Source of the DNA: Pseudomonas songnenensis
GTDB taxonomy: Bacteria > Pseudomonadota > Gammaproteobacteria > Pseudomonadales > Pseudomonadaceae
Reading direction: 5' to 3'
DNA length: 64,000 nucleotides
NCBI RefSeq assembly: GCF_003696315.1
Contig: NZ_RFFN01000001.1
Location: 772,568-836,567 of the forward strand
Part shown: piece by piece, positions 36,590-48,364 of the stretch
Layout: each line of letters starts with the position of its first letter
Position numbering within the stretch: position 1 is the first letter of the stretch
Position numbers and translations under genes: made by a program
Notes under the pieces: model-generated
What the model was told of the DNA's origin: nothing
Databases searched by the model: none
Seen by the model: only the letters and a program-made list of their open reading frames with translations

Positions 36590-37332
36590 GGTGGGCAGAA
36601 GCCCACCCTACGGTGCCAGCAGACGTCGTAGGGTGGATGACGCTTTATCCATTCACCGCTTCGATGGCGCAGATGTGCGAGTCGTCTCGTTCGTACCGGG
36701 CCGGCTGGGAGAGTCGGCCCTCCTGCATCTGGTGGGCTGAAGCCCACCCTACGGTGCCAGCAGGCGTCGTAGGGTGGATGACGTTTTATCCATCCACCGC
36801 TTCGATGGCGCAGATGTGCGAGTCGTCTCGTTCGTACCGGGCCGGCTGGGAGAGTCGGCCCTCCTGCATCTGGTGGGCTGAAGCCCACCCTACGGTGCCA
36901 GCAGGCGTCGTAGGGTGGATGACGTTTTATCCATCCACCGCTTCGATGGCGCAGATGTGCGAGTCGTCTCGTTCGTACCGGGCCGGCTGGGAGAGTCGGC
37001 CCTCCTGCATCTGGTGGGCTGAAGCCCACCCTACGGTGCCAGCAGGCGTCGTAGGGTGGATGACGTTTTATCCATCCACCGCTTCGATGGCGCAGATGTG
37101 CGAGTCGTCTCGTTCGTACCGGGCCGGCTGGGAGAGTCGGCCCTCCTGCATCTGGTGGGCTGAAGCCCACCCTACGGTGCCAGCAGGCGTCGTAGGGTGG
37201 ATGACGTTTTATCCATCCACCGCTTCGATGGCGCAGATGTGCGAGTCGTCTCGTTCGTACCGGGCCGGCTGGGAGAGTCGGCCCTCCTGCATCTGGTGGG
37301 CTGAAGCCCACCCTACAGTGGTAGCAGGCGAT
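36590..37332. repeat. Five tandem 141-bp REP-derived repeats
   Basis: GTAGGGTGGATGACG begins at 36628, 36769, 36910, 37051 and 37192, exactly 141 bp apart. A partial unit precedes the first copy. Each unit contains two palindromes, GGTGGATG...CATCCACC and GGTGGGCTGAAGCCCACC, joined by a spacer with GCCGGCTGGGAGAGTCGGC. The units are nearly identical. As 141 is divisible by three, long spurious ORFs appear on both strands. The 828 bp between sugE and malM hold only this array. Confidence 0.95.
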
Positions 37333-37356
37333 GGTGCGCGCACTTGCCGGTTTTGT

Positions 37357-38280
37357 TCAGCGAATCTCGATGCGCTCCAGCAGGTACTTCTTCGCTCCGC
37401 TATCACCCACTCGCGTGGCTTCTTCGGCCAGGCGCAGGGCGCGTTCCAGGTCCTTCTGCGTCAGTGCGGCATCAATCGCCTGGCGGTAGTAGGCCGAGGT
37501 TTCTGGCAGTACTGCCGGTCCCGGCGTGCCGGGCAGTTCGTTGCCCATTTCCTGGCCGATGCTGTAGCCGGGCACGTAGCCCTTGGCCGGGGCATTGGCG
37601 TCACGGTCGGGGATCATCACCAGCCTGATCACCCCCACCGGCGAGTGCGGCGCCACTGGATCGGGAATGCTCGGCGGCTCGTTGCCCGCTGCCTTGGCAT
37701 AGGCCTTGGCCGGGTGCTGCAAAACGGTCTGCCCGGCCATCTGTGCGTCGCTGGTGTAGAGGATCAGGTAGCGCTCGTTGCCAGGGTGTTCAGGCTGGGA
37801 GCGGTCGATGCGGATGCGTGCATCCAGGCTGTCGCCTTTCAGCCCGGTGGGCGGCACGTAGGTGAAATCGTCACCATCCAGCAGTCGGGTCGGGCGCATG
37901 CGGCTGTCCAGCAGCATGGCGTTGGGCGCCAGCACGCTGCTGCCGGCCTGGCTGTAGAGACGGATCTCGAATGAGGGGCCGCCGGCCGGCAGGCTGAAGG
38001 CGCGGAAGAAACTCTTGCCGGTCTCGAAGCTGTAAGCCGGCGCCTGGGTGTCGATCAGCACGTCACCGGTGAAGCCGGCTTCGAGTGGCTGGTACGGCAA
38101 CTGGTCGATCCCACTGCAGCAGGTCGGGGCGGCGGCCAGCGCACTACGCGCCTGTTCGATCGGCCGTTCCAGCGGCTTGGGGCTGGTGGTGAGGGCATCG
38201 ACCCGGCGCAGCGGTTCGCTACCGCAGCCGGTGAGCGCCAGGATCAATAGCCCGGCGGTAAGAAAGGACAAGCGATGCAT
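37357..38280 (-). CDS. malM: MalM, maltose operon periplasmic lipoprotein
   Basis: A 307-residue protein with a lipoprotein signal (LALTGC, Cys19) and a MalM-type body (YQPLEAGFTGDVLIDTQAPAY). MalM's role in maltose uptake is unclear. It follows lamB on the same strand, as in enterobacteria, but an intrinsic terminator separates the two, so its level is probably below that of LamB. The start at 38280 puts the lipobox at the right distance. Confidence 0.85.
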   Translation of the reverse strand: MHRLSFLTAGLLILALTGCGSEPLRRVDALTTSPKPLERPIEQARSALAAAPTCCSGIDQLPYQPLEAGFTGDVLIDTQAPAYSFETGKSFFRAFSLPAGGPSFEIRLYSQAGSSVLAPNAMLLDSRMRPTRLLDGDDFTYVPPTGLKGDSLDARIRIDRSQPEHPGNERYLILYTSDAQMAGQTVLQHPAKAYAKAAGNEPPSIPDPVAPHSPVGVIRLVMIPDRDANAPAKGYVPGYSIGQEMGNELPGTPGPAVLPETSAYYRQAIDAALTQKDLERALRLAEEATRVGDSGAKKYLLERIEIR

Positions 38281-38295
38281 GATGGTTCTCCGAAC

Positions 38296-38327
38296 AAAAA
38301 ATGCCCCGACCTGCCAGCGTCGGGGCA
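38296..38327 (-). terminator. Intrinsic terminator between lamB and malM
   Basis: On the minus strand TGCCCCGAC and GTCGGGGCA form a 9-bp stem with an 8-base loop, followed by TTTTTT. It lies 15 bp upstream of the malM start codon. Confidence 0.88.
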
Positions 38328-38400
38328 AAGGCACCGTCAGGACGGTGGGAGCGGAAAGGGCGCCGTCGCGGTTGGCGCAACGGCGTTCAAACGGTGCGGT

Positions 38401-40017
<1,617 letters not shown>

Positions 40018-40080
40018 TCATCCTCGTCTGGCGGCCTTGCCGTCGGATACCCGTACAAGCACAAGAACCGGAGTATTGCG

Positions 40081-41739
40081 ATGAGCCACATCCTGCGTGC
40101 CGCCGTATTGGCGGCAGTCCTGCTGCCGTTTCCCGCATTGGCCGATCAGGCCGGCAAGAGCCCGGCCGGGGTTCGCTACCACGGCGGCGACGAAATCATC
40201 CTCCAGGGCTTCCACTGGAACGTCGTCCGCGAAGCGCCCAACGACTGGTACAACATCCTCCGCCAACAGGCCTCGACCATCGCTGCCGACGGCTTCTCGT
40301 CAATCTGGATGCCGGTGCCCTGGCGTGACTTCTCCAGCTGGAGCGAAGGCGGCAAGTCCGGCGGCGGCGAAGGTTACTTCTGGCACGACTTCAACAAGAA
40401 CGGCCGCTATGGCAGCGATGCCCAGCTGCGCCAGGCCGCCGGGGCGCTGGGTGGTGCCGGGGTGAAGGTGCTCTACGACGTGGTGCCCAACCACATGAAC
40501 CGCGGCTACCCGAACAAGGAAATCAACCTGCCGGCCGGTCAGGGCTTCTGGCGCAACGACTGCGCCGATCCGGGCAATTATCCCAATGACTGCGACGACG
40601 GCGACCGTTTCGTCGGCGGCGATGCAGACCTCAACACCAGCCATCCGCAGGTCTACGGCATGTTCCGCGACGAGTTCGCCAATCTGCGCAGCCAGTACGG
40701 CGCCGGCGGCTTCCGCTTCGATTTCGTCCGCGGCTTCGCACCGGAGCGGGTCAACAGCTGGATGACCGACAGTGCCGACAACAGCTTCTGCGTCGGCGAG
40801 CTGTGGAAAGGCCCCTCGGAATACCCGAGCTGGGACTGGCGCAACACCGCCAGCTGGCAGCAGATCATCAAGGACTGGTCCGATCGGGCCAAGTGCCCGG
40901 TGTTCGACTTCGCCCTCAAGGAGCGCATGCAGAACGGCTCGATCGCCGACTGGAAGAACGGCCTGAACGGCAACCCCGACCCGCGCTGGCGCGAGGTGGC
41001 GGTGACCTTTGTCGACAACCACGACACCGGCTATTCGCCCGGGCAGAACGGCGGGCAGCACCACTGGGCGCTGCAAGACGGGCTGATTCGCCAGGCCTAC
41101 GCCTACATCCTCACCAGCCCCGGCACGCCGGTGGTGTACTGGTCGCACATGTACGACTGGGGCTACGGTGACTTCATCCGCCAGCTGATCCAGGTGCGCC
41201 GCGCGGCTGGCGTGCGCGCGGACTCGGCGATCAGCTTCCATGAAGGCTACAGCGGCCTGGTCGCCACCGTCAGCGGAACCCAGCAAACCCTGGTGGTGGC
41301 GCTCAACTCCAACCTGGGCAATCCCGGCCAGGTCGCCAGCGGCAGCTTCAGCGAGGCGGTCAATGCCAGCAACGGGCAGGTGCGGGTATGGCGCAGCGGC
41401 GCCGGGAGCGGTGGCGATAACGGTGGTGGTGAGCCCGGCGCCTTGGTCAGCGTCAACTTCCGCTGCGACAACGGTGTGACGCAACCTGGTGACAGCGTCT
41501 ACGCGGCCGGTAACGTCAGCCAGCTTGGCAACTGGAGCCCAACATCGGCCGTGCGCCTGACCGATACCAGCGGCTACCCGACCTGGAAAGGCAGCATCTC
41601 GCTGCCTGCCGGCCAGAACGTGGAATGGAAATGCCTGATCCGCAATGAGGCCAACGCAACGCTGGTGCGGCAGTGGCAGGGCGGGGCGAACAACCGCCTG
41701 ACGCCCAGCGAAGGCACCAGTACGGTCGGGCGCTTCTAG
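40081..41739 (+). CDS. amyP: Maltotetraose-forming amylase (G4-amylase)
   Basis: A 552-residue secreted GH13 enzyme (EC 3.2.1.60) with a 21-residue signal peptide; the mature chain starts DQAGKSPAG as in the P. stutzeri enzyme. Catalytic residues are Asp214 (GFRFDFVRG), Glu240 (FCVGELW) and Asp315 (FVDNHDTG). A Gly-rich linker (GAGSGGDNGGGEPG) leads to a C-terminal starch-binding CBM20 domain. It releases maltotetraose from starch ends outside the cell. The ATG at 40081 gives the signal peptide; an upstream extension is not plausible. A strong terminator follows. Confidence 0.96.
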   Translation: MSHILRAAVLAAVLLPFPALADQAGKSPAGVRYHGGDEIILQGFHWNVVREAPNDWYNILRQQASTIAADGFSSIWMPVPWRDFSSWSEGGKSGGGEGYFWHDFNKNGRYGSDAQLRQAAGALGGAGVKVLYDVVPNHMNRGYPNKEINLPAGQGFWRNDCADPGNYPNDCDDGDRFVGGDADLNTSHPQVYGMFRDEFANLRSQYGAGGFRFDFVRGFAPERVNSWMTDSADNSFCVGELWKGPSEYPSWDWRNTASWQQIIKDWSDRAKCPVFDFALKERMQNGSIADWKNGLNGNPDPRWREVAVTFVDNHDTGYSPGQNGGQHHWALQDGLIRQAYAYILTSPGTPVVYWSHMYDWGYGDFIRQLIQVRRAAGVRADSAISFHEGYSGLVATVSGTQQTLVVALNSNLGNPGQVASGSFSEAVNASNGQVRVWRSGAGSGGDNGGGEPGALVSVNFRCDNGVTQPGDSVYAAGNVSQLGNWSPTSAVRLTDTSGYPTWKGSISLPAGQNVEWKCLIRNEANATLVRQWQGGANNRLTPSEGTSTVGRF

Positions 41740-41764
41740 CCCTAAGAAGCACGAGCACCTGTGG

Positions 41765-41794
41765 CCCGCCTCGCCTATGTGAGGCGGGTTTTTT
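41765..41794 (+). terminator. Intrinsic terminator of amyP
   Basis: CCCGCCTC and GAGGCGGG form an 8-bp stem with an 8-base loop, followed by TTTTTT, 25 bases after the amyP stop. Confidence 0.92.
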
Positions 41795-41865
41795 GTTGGC
41801 GGCACCGTTGTGTTGGGTTCGGCCGTGGTTCCTGGTAGCCGCGTGGCTGTTGCTGGGATCGTTGT

Positions 41866-42024
41866 GGTGGGTTGAAGCCCACCCTACGGCGGCTGGTCCA
41901 GCTGCGGATTTTGAGCGAGACAGCGCAGGTGCTGCTGGTACCTACAGGGACGACTGCCGTTGCGAGTCGCACGCTTACGCGTAGGGCGAGATTGGCCGCA
42001 TCGTAGAATGGGCTTCAGCCCACC
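41866..42024. repeat. Two REP-like palindromes downstream of amyP
   Basis: GGTGGGTT-GA-AGCCCACC with CTAC (41866-41887) and a degenerate GTAGAATGGGCT-TC-AGCCCA (42003-42022). They are the GTGGGCT variant of the repeat. The remainder of the 357-bp gap to the convergent kinase-like gene holds only the terminator. Confidence 0.75.
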
Positions 42025-42096
42025 GCAGCGGAGCTTCGCCTTGCAGCCAACCTTCAGGTTCCCGCTGTGGCGATAGCGTCGCCCCACCCGCGCGGC

Positions 42097-43215
42097 TCAT
42101 ACCTCTTGGGCGTTCTGAACATCTGCCAATTGCCAACGAATCGCCTGGGCTTCGGCCTGGCGTAGCTCGTCGAGCAAGGCATCGCGGCCGGGGTTTCGCT
42201 CGTTGGCCAGTGCGCCGCTGGCGAGCAGGTCGGCATGCAGGGCAGTGGCTTTATTCCGGAGCCAGGCCAGGCGCTGCAGGGTAAGCGGCGTGCAGCTCTG
42301 CCCGCTGAGGTCGTCCTTCACGTCCAGCCAGTGCGAGCGCCAGGCCTCCTGCAGGTATAACCCGCCTAGATCGCCAGCCAGCGCGTTGCGCCAGCGACGC
42401 ATCAGGCCGCTCAGCCAGTCCAGCACGCCCTGGCTGGCACCACGGGCGGCGAGTTCTCGCTGCAACCGCTCGTAGGCATCCAGCGCGATGCGTTTCTCCA
42501 GCTCGAAATCCGCCAGTGCCCATGTCTCGCTTTGCTGTTCCAGACGCAGCAGGCAGGCGAACAGCTGGCGCGTCTCGAAACGCTCGGCGGGGTGAAAGCC
42601 AGGCGAGGCCAGGCCGTCGCTGTTGTACTGGCGCAGCGGGTCGAAGGGGTAGAGGTAGCCGAAATCGAACAGGCGGATGCGGCCATCGTCCAGGGTATTG
42701 CCAGGCGCCAGATCCCATTCGAACAGGCCGGCCAGCAGCAGGGCGATCAGCAGGTCGAACAGCTCGACGAGCTGACGTTCGTCCCAGCGATCGATGCGCC
42801 GGCCTTCGACCCAGGGCGACAGCACGATGCCCTGCTGCAGCGAGGCGTACTGCGTCGGCACGATGCCGGCCAGGCGTTCGGCCTGCTCCGGCGTGCGCAT
42901 CAGCCGGGCAAGGTCGCGGCGGCGCTGCAGCTCGTTGAGAAAGCTCGTCTGGCCGTCCGGGTTCTGCACACGACAGGGCCGCCGGGCGACCTTCAGCGCC
43001 CAGTCGCGCCCGGCCAGCTGCACGCGGTAGACCCGAGCGGTCAGGCCGTCGTCGAGACAGGCGCGCACCCAGGGCTCGTCGCCACGCACCGCCGCCAGTT
43101 GTTCCGGTGGCAGCGGGCAATCCTCCGCGCGGCCCAGGCGAAACTCGGTGCCGCTGGCGAGAAAGGCCAGCTGGGCCTGGCGCCGTGCCGCTGCGGTCAG
43201 CGAGGCGGCACTCAT
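42097..43215 (-). CDS. Protein-kinase-fold phosphotransferase of unknown target, coupled to malS
   Basis: A 372-residue cytoplasmic protein with kinase landmarks: a lysine in WALKVARRP, a catalytic-loop-like LFEWDLAPGN (in place of HxDxxxxN) and a metal-binding LFDFGYLYP (DFG). The remaining helices resemble aminoglycoside or lipopolysaccharide kinases. No exact family is recognised. It starts inside the malS stop codon (ATGA) and so is coexpressed with it. A sugar kinase such as a maltokinase, or a regulatory kinase, are both possible; neither is shown. Confidence 0.75.
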   Translation of the reverse strand: MSAASLTAAARRQAQLAFLASGTEFRLGRAEDCPLPPEQLAAVRGDEPWVRACLDDGLTARVYRVQLAGRDWALKVARRPCRVQNPDGQTSFLNELQRRRDLARLMRTPEQAERLAGIVPTQYASLQQGIVLSPWVEGRRIDRWDERQLVELFDLLIALLLAGLFEWDLAPGNTLDDGRIRLFDFGYLYPFDPLRQYNSDGLASPGFHPAERFETRQLFACLLRLEQQSETWALADFELEKRIALDAYERLQRELAARGASQGVLDWLSGLMRRWRNALAGDLGGLYLQEAWRSHWLDVKDDLSGQSCTPLTLQRLAWLRNKATALHADLLASGALANERNPGRDALLDELRQAEAQAIRWQLADVQNAQEV

Positions 43216-45281
43216 CGTGCCTGCACCACGATGACCTTGTCCTCGCCCAGCTCGCGGGCGAAGGCATAGGGCTGGCCGGGCGAAAGCAGTTTGTGTTCAC
43301 CCGCGCCGATGGCCGGATGGCGCGCACGGAACTGACCAATCCGCTGCCAGTGCTCGATCAGTGCGGCAACTTCAGGGCGTTGGTGTTCGGCCCAGTTCAT
43401 CGAACTGCGGGTGCCCTGATACGGGTCCGAACCGCTGGCACCGAAGGCGCGCGCGCTTTCGTCGCCGTAATAGACCTGCACCGCGCCGGGCGCCAGCAGC
43501 AGGGCGGCGGCGAGGCCGCGCTGGCGGGTCAGGTCACCCTTGGCGAGCTGGTTGAACAGCGCTGTGTCGTGGGACGAGGCGTAGCTCAGCAGGTTGTGCC
43601 CGGGCGTCTCGGCCAGGCGCCTGGCATAGTCGGCGTAGCTGGGTTCGGCGGCGGCGAGGCAGTCGCTGGCAGCCACGGCCTGCTCCTGAAAGTCGAAGTT
43701 GATCAGCGCATCGAAGCCCTGGTTCAGATAGTCGCTGGCTTCGGGGCCGTGGCCGAACACTTCGCCGACCATCCAGAACGGCTCGCTGGCCATGGGATCG
43801 TCCGGGTTGGTACTAGCCCAATCGGCGCGGGCGCGCTCCGCGGCGGCGCGCAGTTCGGCCCAGGTGGCGGGTTCGACATGCTTGACGGTGTCGACACGAA
43901 AGCCGTCGACGCCGAACTCGCGGACCCAGCCGGTCAGCCATTCGATTAGGTAGTCGCGCACGCGGTAGCCTTCGCGCGGCTCGGCACGGGTCTGCGCCTT
44001 GCGCGCGAGAAACTCCGGCAGCGCGACGACCGCCTCGGACTCGGTGCGGAAATCCGGCAGAAAGGCAAGCGAGCCCTTGAGCGGATCGACCGTGCTGCTG
44101 GGCGGTGTGTCGTAATCGGCGATGCCGGCCCGCACCCAGTCGCGGCCCCACCAGGCGGCCCAGCTCGGGTGCTCGTAATCCACCAGGTTGTGGTAGGCGT
44201 GCAGGTTCTCGTGGGGCTCCGGCTGCCAGGCGCTCCACTGCTCGGGCAGGTAGTCGGCCATGCCGTCGCGCAGGGCGCCGAAGCCCTGTTGCTGCATGTC
44301 CTGCAGGGTCGAGTAGCCGGGGTGGTTCATCACCACATCGAAGAGCACGCGGATGCCGCGGGCATGGGCCGCGCTGATGAGGGTGCGCAGGTCGTTCTCG
44401 CTGCCCATGTTGGCGTCGAGCTGGGTGAAGTCGAGTGCGTAGTAGCCGTGGTAACCGTAGTGGCGGAAGTCGCCGCGATCGCCGCCGCCGACCCAGCCGT
44501 GGATCTGCTCGTAGGGCGCGCTGATCCACAGCGCGTCGACGCCCAGGCTGGCGATATGGTCGAGCCGCTCGGTCAGCCCCTTGAGGTCGCCGCCGTGGAA
44601 GGTGCCGATCTCCTGTTCTCCATCCGGCTCGCGGCCATAGCTGCGGTCGTTGCCTTGATCGCCATTGGCGAAGCGGTCGGTGAGCACGAAGTAGACGATC
44701 GCGTTGCGCCAGTCGTGCGGTGCCGGTTTGGCCGGCTCGGCGGCTTCGAGCAGCAAGAGGCCGTCGCTGCCGGTGGCGGGGTGCAGCCTGACCCGGCCGT
44801 CGCGGACCACCGTCGTGGCGCCGGACAGCGCGTCGCGCAGGGTCTGGCCATCGCGGAACACGTCGCCAACCGCCACCTCCACCGCGCCGCCATCCCAGGC
44901 CTGGCAGACCGACGCAGCCGCCTTCGGTTCGGCGGCCTTGATCGGCAACAAGCGCAGCGCCGCGTCCGGGCCGGTCTCGACGATCAAACGATAGCGCCCG
45001 GCCTCGGGCACTTCGTAGCGGTAGGCGCTGTCTTTGCCAAGCGGCTGACGACGGAACGGCGCAAGCGCGCTGTTTTCGACGCCTGCTTGCGGCATCACCA
45101 GATGCAGCCGACCGGGTTCAAGTTCCAGCTCCGTGTCGTAGCGATCGGCTGCCAGCGGGTTCCAGCTCGGTGACAGCGGCTGGTCGTTCAGGCGAACGCT
45201 CAGCTCGGGAGCGGCGAGGCCGGACAAGGGCAGGGCGAGGCCGAACAGTAGCGGTAGGACGGATAACCGGTGGGCACGCAT
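43212..45281 (-). CDS. malS: MalS-like periplasmic alpha-amylase
   Basis: A 689-residue secreted GH13 enzyme with a signal peptide ending GLAA. An N-terminal beta region of about 180 residues is followed by the catalytic barrel: [38 protein letters not shown] (nucleophile Asp), [10 protein letters not shown] (acid Glu) and [11 protein letters not shown] (Asp). The signature stretches match E. coli MalS, which trims maltodextrins in the periplasm. The start at 45281 is chosen because GGAG lies eight bases upstream; an upstream ATG at 45296 is possible. It is divergent from malE. Confidence 0.9.
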   Translation of the reverse strand: MRAHRLSVLPLLFGLALPLSGLAAPELSVRLNDQPLSPSWNPLAADRYDTELELEPGRLHLVMPQAGVENSALAPFRRQPLGKDSAYRYEVPEAGRYRLIVETGPDAALRLLPIKAAEPKAAASVCQAWDGGAVEVAVGDVFRDGQTLRDALSGATTVVRDGRVRLHPATGSDGLLLLEAAEPAKPAPHDWRNAIVYFVLTDRFANGDQGNDRSYGREPDGEQEIGTFHGGDLKGLTERLDHIASLGVDALWISAPYEQIHGWVGGGDRGDFRHYGYHGYYALDFTQLDANMGSENDLRTLISAAHARGIRVLFDVVMNHPGYSTLQDMQQQGFGALRDGMADYLPEQWSAWQPEPHENLHAYHNLVDYEHPSWAAWWGRDWVRAGIADYDTPPSSTVDPLKGSLAFLPDFRTESEAVVALPEFLARKAQTRAEPREGYRVRDYLIEWLTGWVREFGVDGFRVDTVKHVEPATWAELRAAAERARADWASTNPDDPMASEPFWMVGEVFGHGPEASDYLNQGFDALINFDFQEQAVAASDCLAAAEPSYADYARRLAETPGHNLLSYASSHDTALFNQLAKGDLTRQRGLAAALLLAPGAVQVYYGDESARAFGASGSDPYQGTRSSMNWAEHQRPEVAALIEHWQRIGQFRARHPAIGAGEHKLLSPGQPYAFARELGEDKVIVVQAR

Positions 45282-45390
45282 CAGATGTGGCTCCATTATG
45301 CTTTTTCGCTACATTTGACCGCGCGTTTGCAGCTGGGTATAGGCGTAAACGCTAGTCTGATGGCGTATTTTGTGTGGCTGCGACCAACTA

Positions 45391-45433
45391 TCTACGCCCC
45401 GCTTCTACGCCCTCCGCCCCCTTGGGGAGGAGG
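45391..45433. promoter_or_regulatory. MalT box and TCTACGCCC repeats between malS and malE
   Basis: GGGGAGGAGG (45424-45433) is a perfect MalT box on the plus strand, facing malE. Its near mirror GGGGCGGAGG lies on the minus strand at 45411-45420, facing malS. Upstream, TCTACGCCCC (45391-45400) and TCTACGCCCT (45404-45413) form a direct repeat. The 252 bp between malS and malE contain no gene. Confidence 0.75.
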
Positions 45434-45533
45434 ATGCACATGGCATAGGACGCGCCGAGGATGGAACGACTGCCAGAGCCTCAGGCCGGCAGCAGGTGGA
45501 ACAACTAATAAGAAGCCACGAGGAAAGCGAAGC

Positions 45534-46721
45534 ATGAACAAGAAATTCTGGTGTATCGCCACCGTCGGCCTGGCGGCCACCTTCAGCCTGCCGCTACCGG
45601 CGCTGGCGGCGATCGAGGAAGGCAAGCTGGTTGTCTGGATCAACGGCGACAAGGGCTATAAAGGCCTGGCCGAAGTTGGCAAGAAGTTCACCGCCGAAAC
45701 CGGCATCCCCGTCGAAGTGGCCCATCCCGACAGCGCCACCGACAAGTTCCAGCAGGCTGCGGCCACCGGCAACGGCCCGGACATCTTCATCTGGGCCCAC
45801 GACCGCATTGGCGAATGGGCCAAGAGCGGCCTGCTCACCCCGGTTACCCCCAGCGCCGACACCAAGTCCGGCATCGCCGACTTCTCCTGGCAGGCGGTGA
45901 CCTACGACAACAAGCTGTGGGGCTACCCGATTTCGGTGGAAACCATCGGCCTGATCTACAACAAGGCGCTGGTGGACACCCCGCCGAAGACCTTCGATGA
46001 CGTTCTCGCGCTAAACGAGAAGCTCGCCGCCCAAGGCAAGCGCGCCATTCTCTGGGACTACAACAACACCTATTTCACCTGGCCGCTGCTTTCGGCCAAG
46101 GGTGGTTACGTATTCGAGCAGAACGACGGCGGTTACAACGTCAAGTCCACCGGGGTTAACAACGCTGGCGCCAAGGCCGGTGCGCAGGTGCTGCGCGACC
46201 TGATCGACAAGGGTGCAATGCCCAAGGGTGCCGACTACAGCGTGGCTGAGGCGGCGTTCAACAAAGGCGATTCGGCGATGATGATCAGCGGCCCCTGGGC
46301 CTGGTCGAACATCGAGAAGAGTGGCATCGACTTCGGCGTAGCACCGATTCCGGGTGTCGACGGCGAGCCGGGCAAGCCCTTCGTTGGCGTTGCTGCGGCG
46401 CTGCTCAACGCCGCCAGCCCGAACAAGGATCTGGCCGTGGAGTTCCTCGAGAACTACCTGCTGCAGGTCGAGGGGCTGAAGACCGTGAACGCCGACGTGC
46501 CGCTGGGCGCCGTGGCCAACACGGCCTACATGGAAGAGCTGTCTGCCAACCCGCACATCAAGGCGACCTTCGAGAACGCGCAAATGGGTGAGCCGATGCC
46601 CAACGTGCCGGAGATGGGCGCGTTCTGGTCATCCATGGCCGCTGCGCTGACCAACATCACCTCCGGCCGACAGGACGTCGATGCCGCGCTGGATGATGCC
46701 GCCAAGCGCATCACCCGTTGA
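45534..46721 (+). CDS. malE: MalE, maltodextrin-binding periplasmic protein
   Basis: A 395-residue solute-binding protein with a signal peptide ending ALA, then [27 protein letters not shown], the familiar MalE N terminus. [15 protein letters not shown] and [12 protein letters not shown] match ligand-contact regions. It delivers maltodextrins to MalFGK2. The ATG at 45534 follows GAGGAAAG; the longer frame would be in the promoter. malF follows. Confidence 0.96.
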   Translation: MNKKFWCIATVGLAATFSLPLPALAAIEEGKLVVWINGDKGYKGLAEVGKKFTAETGIPVEVAHPDSATDKFQQAAATGNGPDIFIWAHDRIGEWAKSGLLTPVTPSADTKSGIADFSWQAVTYDNKLWGYPISVETIGLIYNKALVDTPPKTFDDVLALNEKLAAQGKRAILWDYNNTYFTWPLLSAKGGYVFEQNDGGYNVKSTGVNNAGAKAGAQVLRDLIDKGAMPKGADYSVAEAAFNKGDSAMMISGPWAWSNIEKSGIDFGVAPIPGVDGEPGKPFVGVAAALLNAASPNKDLAVEFLENYLLQVEGLKTVNADVPLGAVANTAYMEELSANPHIKATFENAQMGEPMPNVPEMGAFWSSMAAALTNITSGRQDVDAALDDAAKRITR

Positions 46722-46821
46722 ACCCGTCGCCGGCCGCCTGCACAGGCGCGCCGGCAGACTAAGCTCCGTTCATATAGGTTCTTCTCCCGTGAATGCCCGT
46801 GCCGAGTTGCCCAGCCCTGCC

Positions 46822-48354
46822 ATGACCCGTTCGACTCCCTGGGGCCTGCCCCGCCCCGTGACCACAGGCCTGCGCTGGCTGCTTTGGCTGGCCTTCAATG
46901 CCTTTGCGCTGTATCTGGTGGTTGCCCTCTACGTTCAGGGGCAGATGGCATTCGCCCTGCTCGGGCTGGTGGTCTCGGGCATCGCCAGCTACCTGTTCAT
47001 CAACCGGCGCATGTACGCGCAGCGCTACATCTTCCCGTCGGTGGCGGGGATGCTGGTGTTCGTGATCTTCCCGCTGCTCTACACCGTGGGCATCGGCTTT
47101 ACCAACTACAGCGGCAGCCATCTGCTGAGCCAGGCACAGGTCGAGCGTTATCACCTCAATCAGACCTACCTGGCCGGCGAGCGCTTCCGTTTTACGCTGC
47201 ATCAAAGTCCTGATGGCGAGCGTCTGCGCATCGACAAGGGCGAGCAGGGCGTGTTCGTCAGCCCGCCGTTGACCGGAGAGCCAGACGTCGAAGCGCCGCT
47301 TTCCCTGCAACCGGCCGAAGCCGCTGGTGAGTTGGGCGATGCGCTGGCGCTGCGCGAGGTGATACAGCGACGCAAGGCGCTGGAACAGTGGGTGATGCAG
47401 GCCCCGGACGGCAGCCTGCTGCGGCTGTACGGGCTACGCGAGGTGGCGGCGGTGGAGCCGCAATATCGGCAGGATGGCCCCGGCGTGCTGGTCGACAACC
47501 GCACGGGCGCGCGGCTGACCGCCGACATGGAGCGCGGCTTCTATGTCGACGAAACCGGCAAGGCTGTGCCACCGGGCTTCACCGTGTTCGCCGGCTTCGC
47601 CAACTTCTCCCGGGTGCTGACCGAGCCGAGCATCCGCGAACCCTTCATGCAGATCTTCGCCTGGACCTTCGCTTTCGCCGGCCTGACGGTGGTCTTCACA
47701 CTGGCCTTGGGCCTGGTGCTGGCCAGCCTGCTGCAGTGGGAACTGGTGCGCGGCAAGGCCTTCTACCGACTGATGCTGATCCTTCCGTATGCGGTACCGG
47801 CATTCATTTCGATCCTGGTGTTCCGCGGCCTGTTCAACCAGAACTTCGGTGAGATCAACTTGCTGCTCGACAGCCTGTTCGGCATGCGCCCGGACTGGTT
47901 CAGCGACCCGGCCCTGGCGCGCACGATGATTCTCATCGTCAACACCTGGCTCGGCTACCCGTACATGCTGCTGCTGTGCATGGGGCTGCTGCAGGCCATC
48001 CCGCGGGACCAGTACGAGGCATCGGCGATCGACGGCGCCAGTCCGCTGGACAACCTGCTGCGCATCACCCTGCCGCAGCTGATCAAGCCGCTGATGCCGC
48101 TGCTGATCGCAAGCTTTGCCTTCAACTTCAACAACTTCGTGCTGATCACGCTGTTGACCCGCGGCGGCCCGGACATCATCGGCGCGACCACGCCGGCCGG
48201 CACCACGGATCTGCTGGTCAGCTACACCTACCGCATCGCCTTCCAGGACTCCGGGCAGGACTTCGCCCTGGCCGCGGCGATCGCCACGATGATCTTCCTG
48301 CTGGTGGGCGCCATGGCGCTGCTCAACCTCAAACTCTCGAAAGTGAAGGTATAA
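46822..48354 (+). CDS. malF: MalF, maltodextrin ABC permease subunit
   Basis: A 510-residue inner membrane protein with eight predicted helices. It has a large periplasmic P2 loop (roughly residues 85-250) that contacts MalE, and the EAA coupling loop [23 protein letters not shown] that binds MalK. The start is uncertain: ATG at 46822 gives the family length, while GTG at 46789 is an alternative; neither has a strong ribosome site. malG follows after ten bases. Confidence 0.94.
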   Translation: MTRSTPWGLPRPVTTGLRWLLWLAFNAFALYLVVALYVQGQMAFALLGLVVSGIASYLFINRRMYAQRYIFPSVAGMLVFVIFPLLYTVGIGFTNYSGSHLLSQAQVERYHLNQTYLAGERFRFTLHQSPDGERLRIDKGEQGVFVSPPLTGEPDVEAPLSLQPAEAAGELGDALALREVIQRRKALEQWVMQAPDGSLLRLYGLREVAAVEPQYRQDGPGVLVDNRTGARLTADMERGFYVDETGKAVPPGFTVFAGFANFSRVLTEPSIREPFMQIFAWTFAFAGLTVVFTLALGLVLASLLQWELVRGKAFYRLMLILPYAVPAFISILVFRGLFNQNFGEINLLLDSLFGMRPDWFSDPALARTMILIVNTWLGYPYMLLLCMGLLQAIPRDQYEASAIDGASPLDNLLRITLPQLIKPLMPLLIASFAFNFNNFVLITLLTRGGPDIIGATTPAGTTDLLVSYTYRIAFQDSGQDFALAAAIATMIFLLVGAMALLNLKLSKVKV

Positions 48355-48364
48355 GGAGAACCGC

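Noticed and set aside
36628..37332. CRISPR array from the 141-bp repeats
   Set aside because: Repeat units are long and contiguous with no unique spacers, and no cas genes are in the window.
36475..37974. Open frames of 278 and 469 codons on both strands across the 141-bp array
   Set aside because: They exist because the repeat period is a multiple of three; the protein is five near-identical 47-residue units and runs into malM or flanking DNA with no ribosome site.
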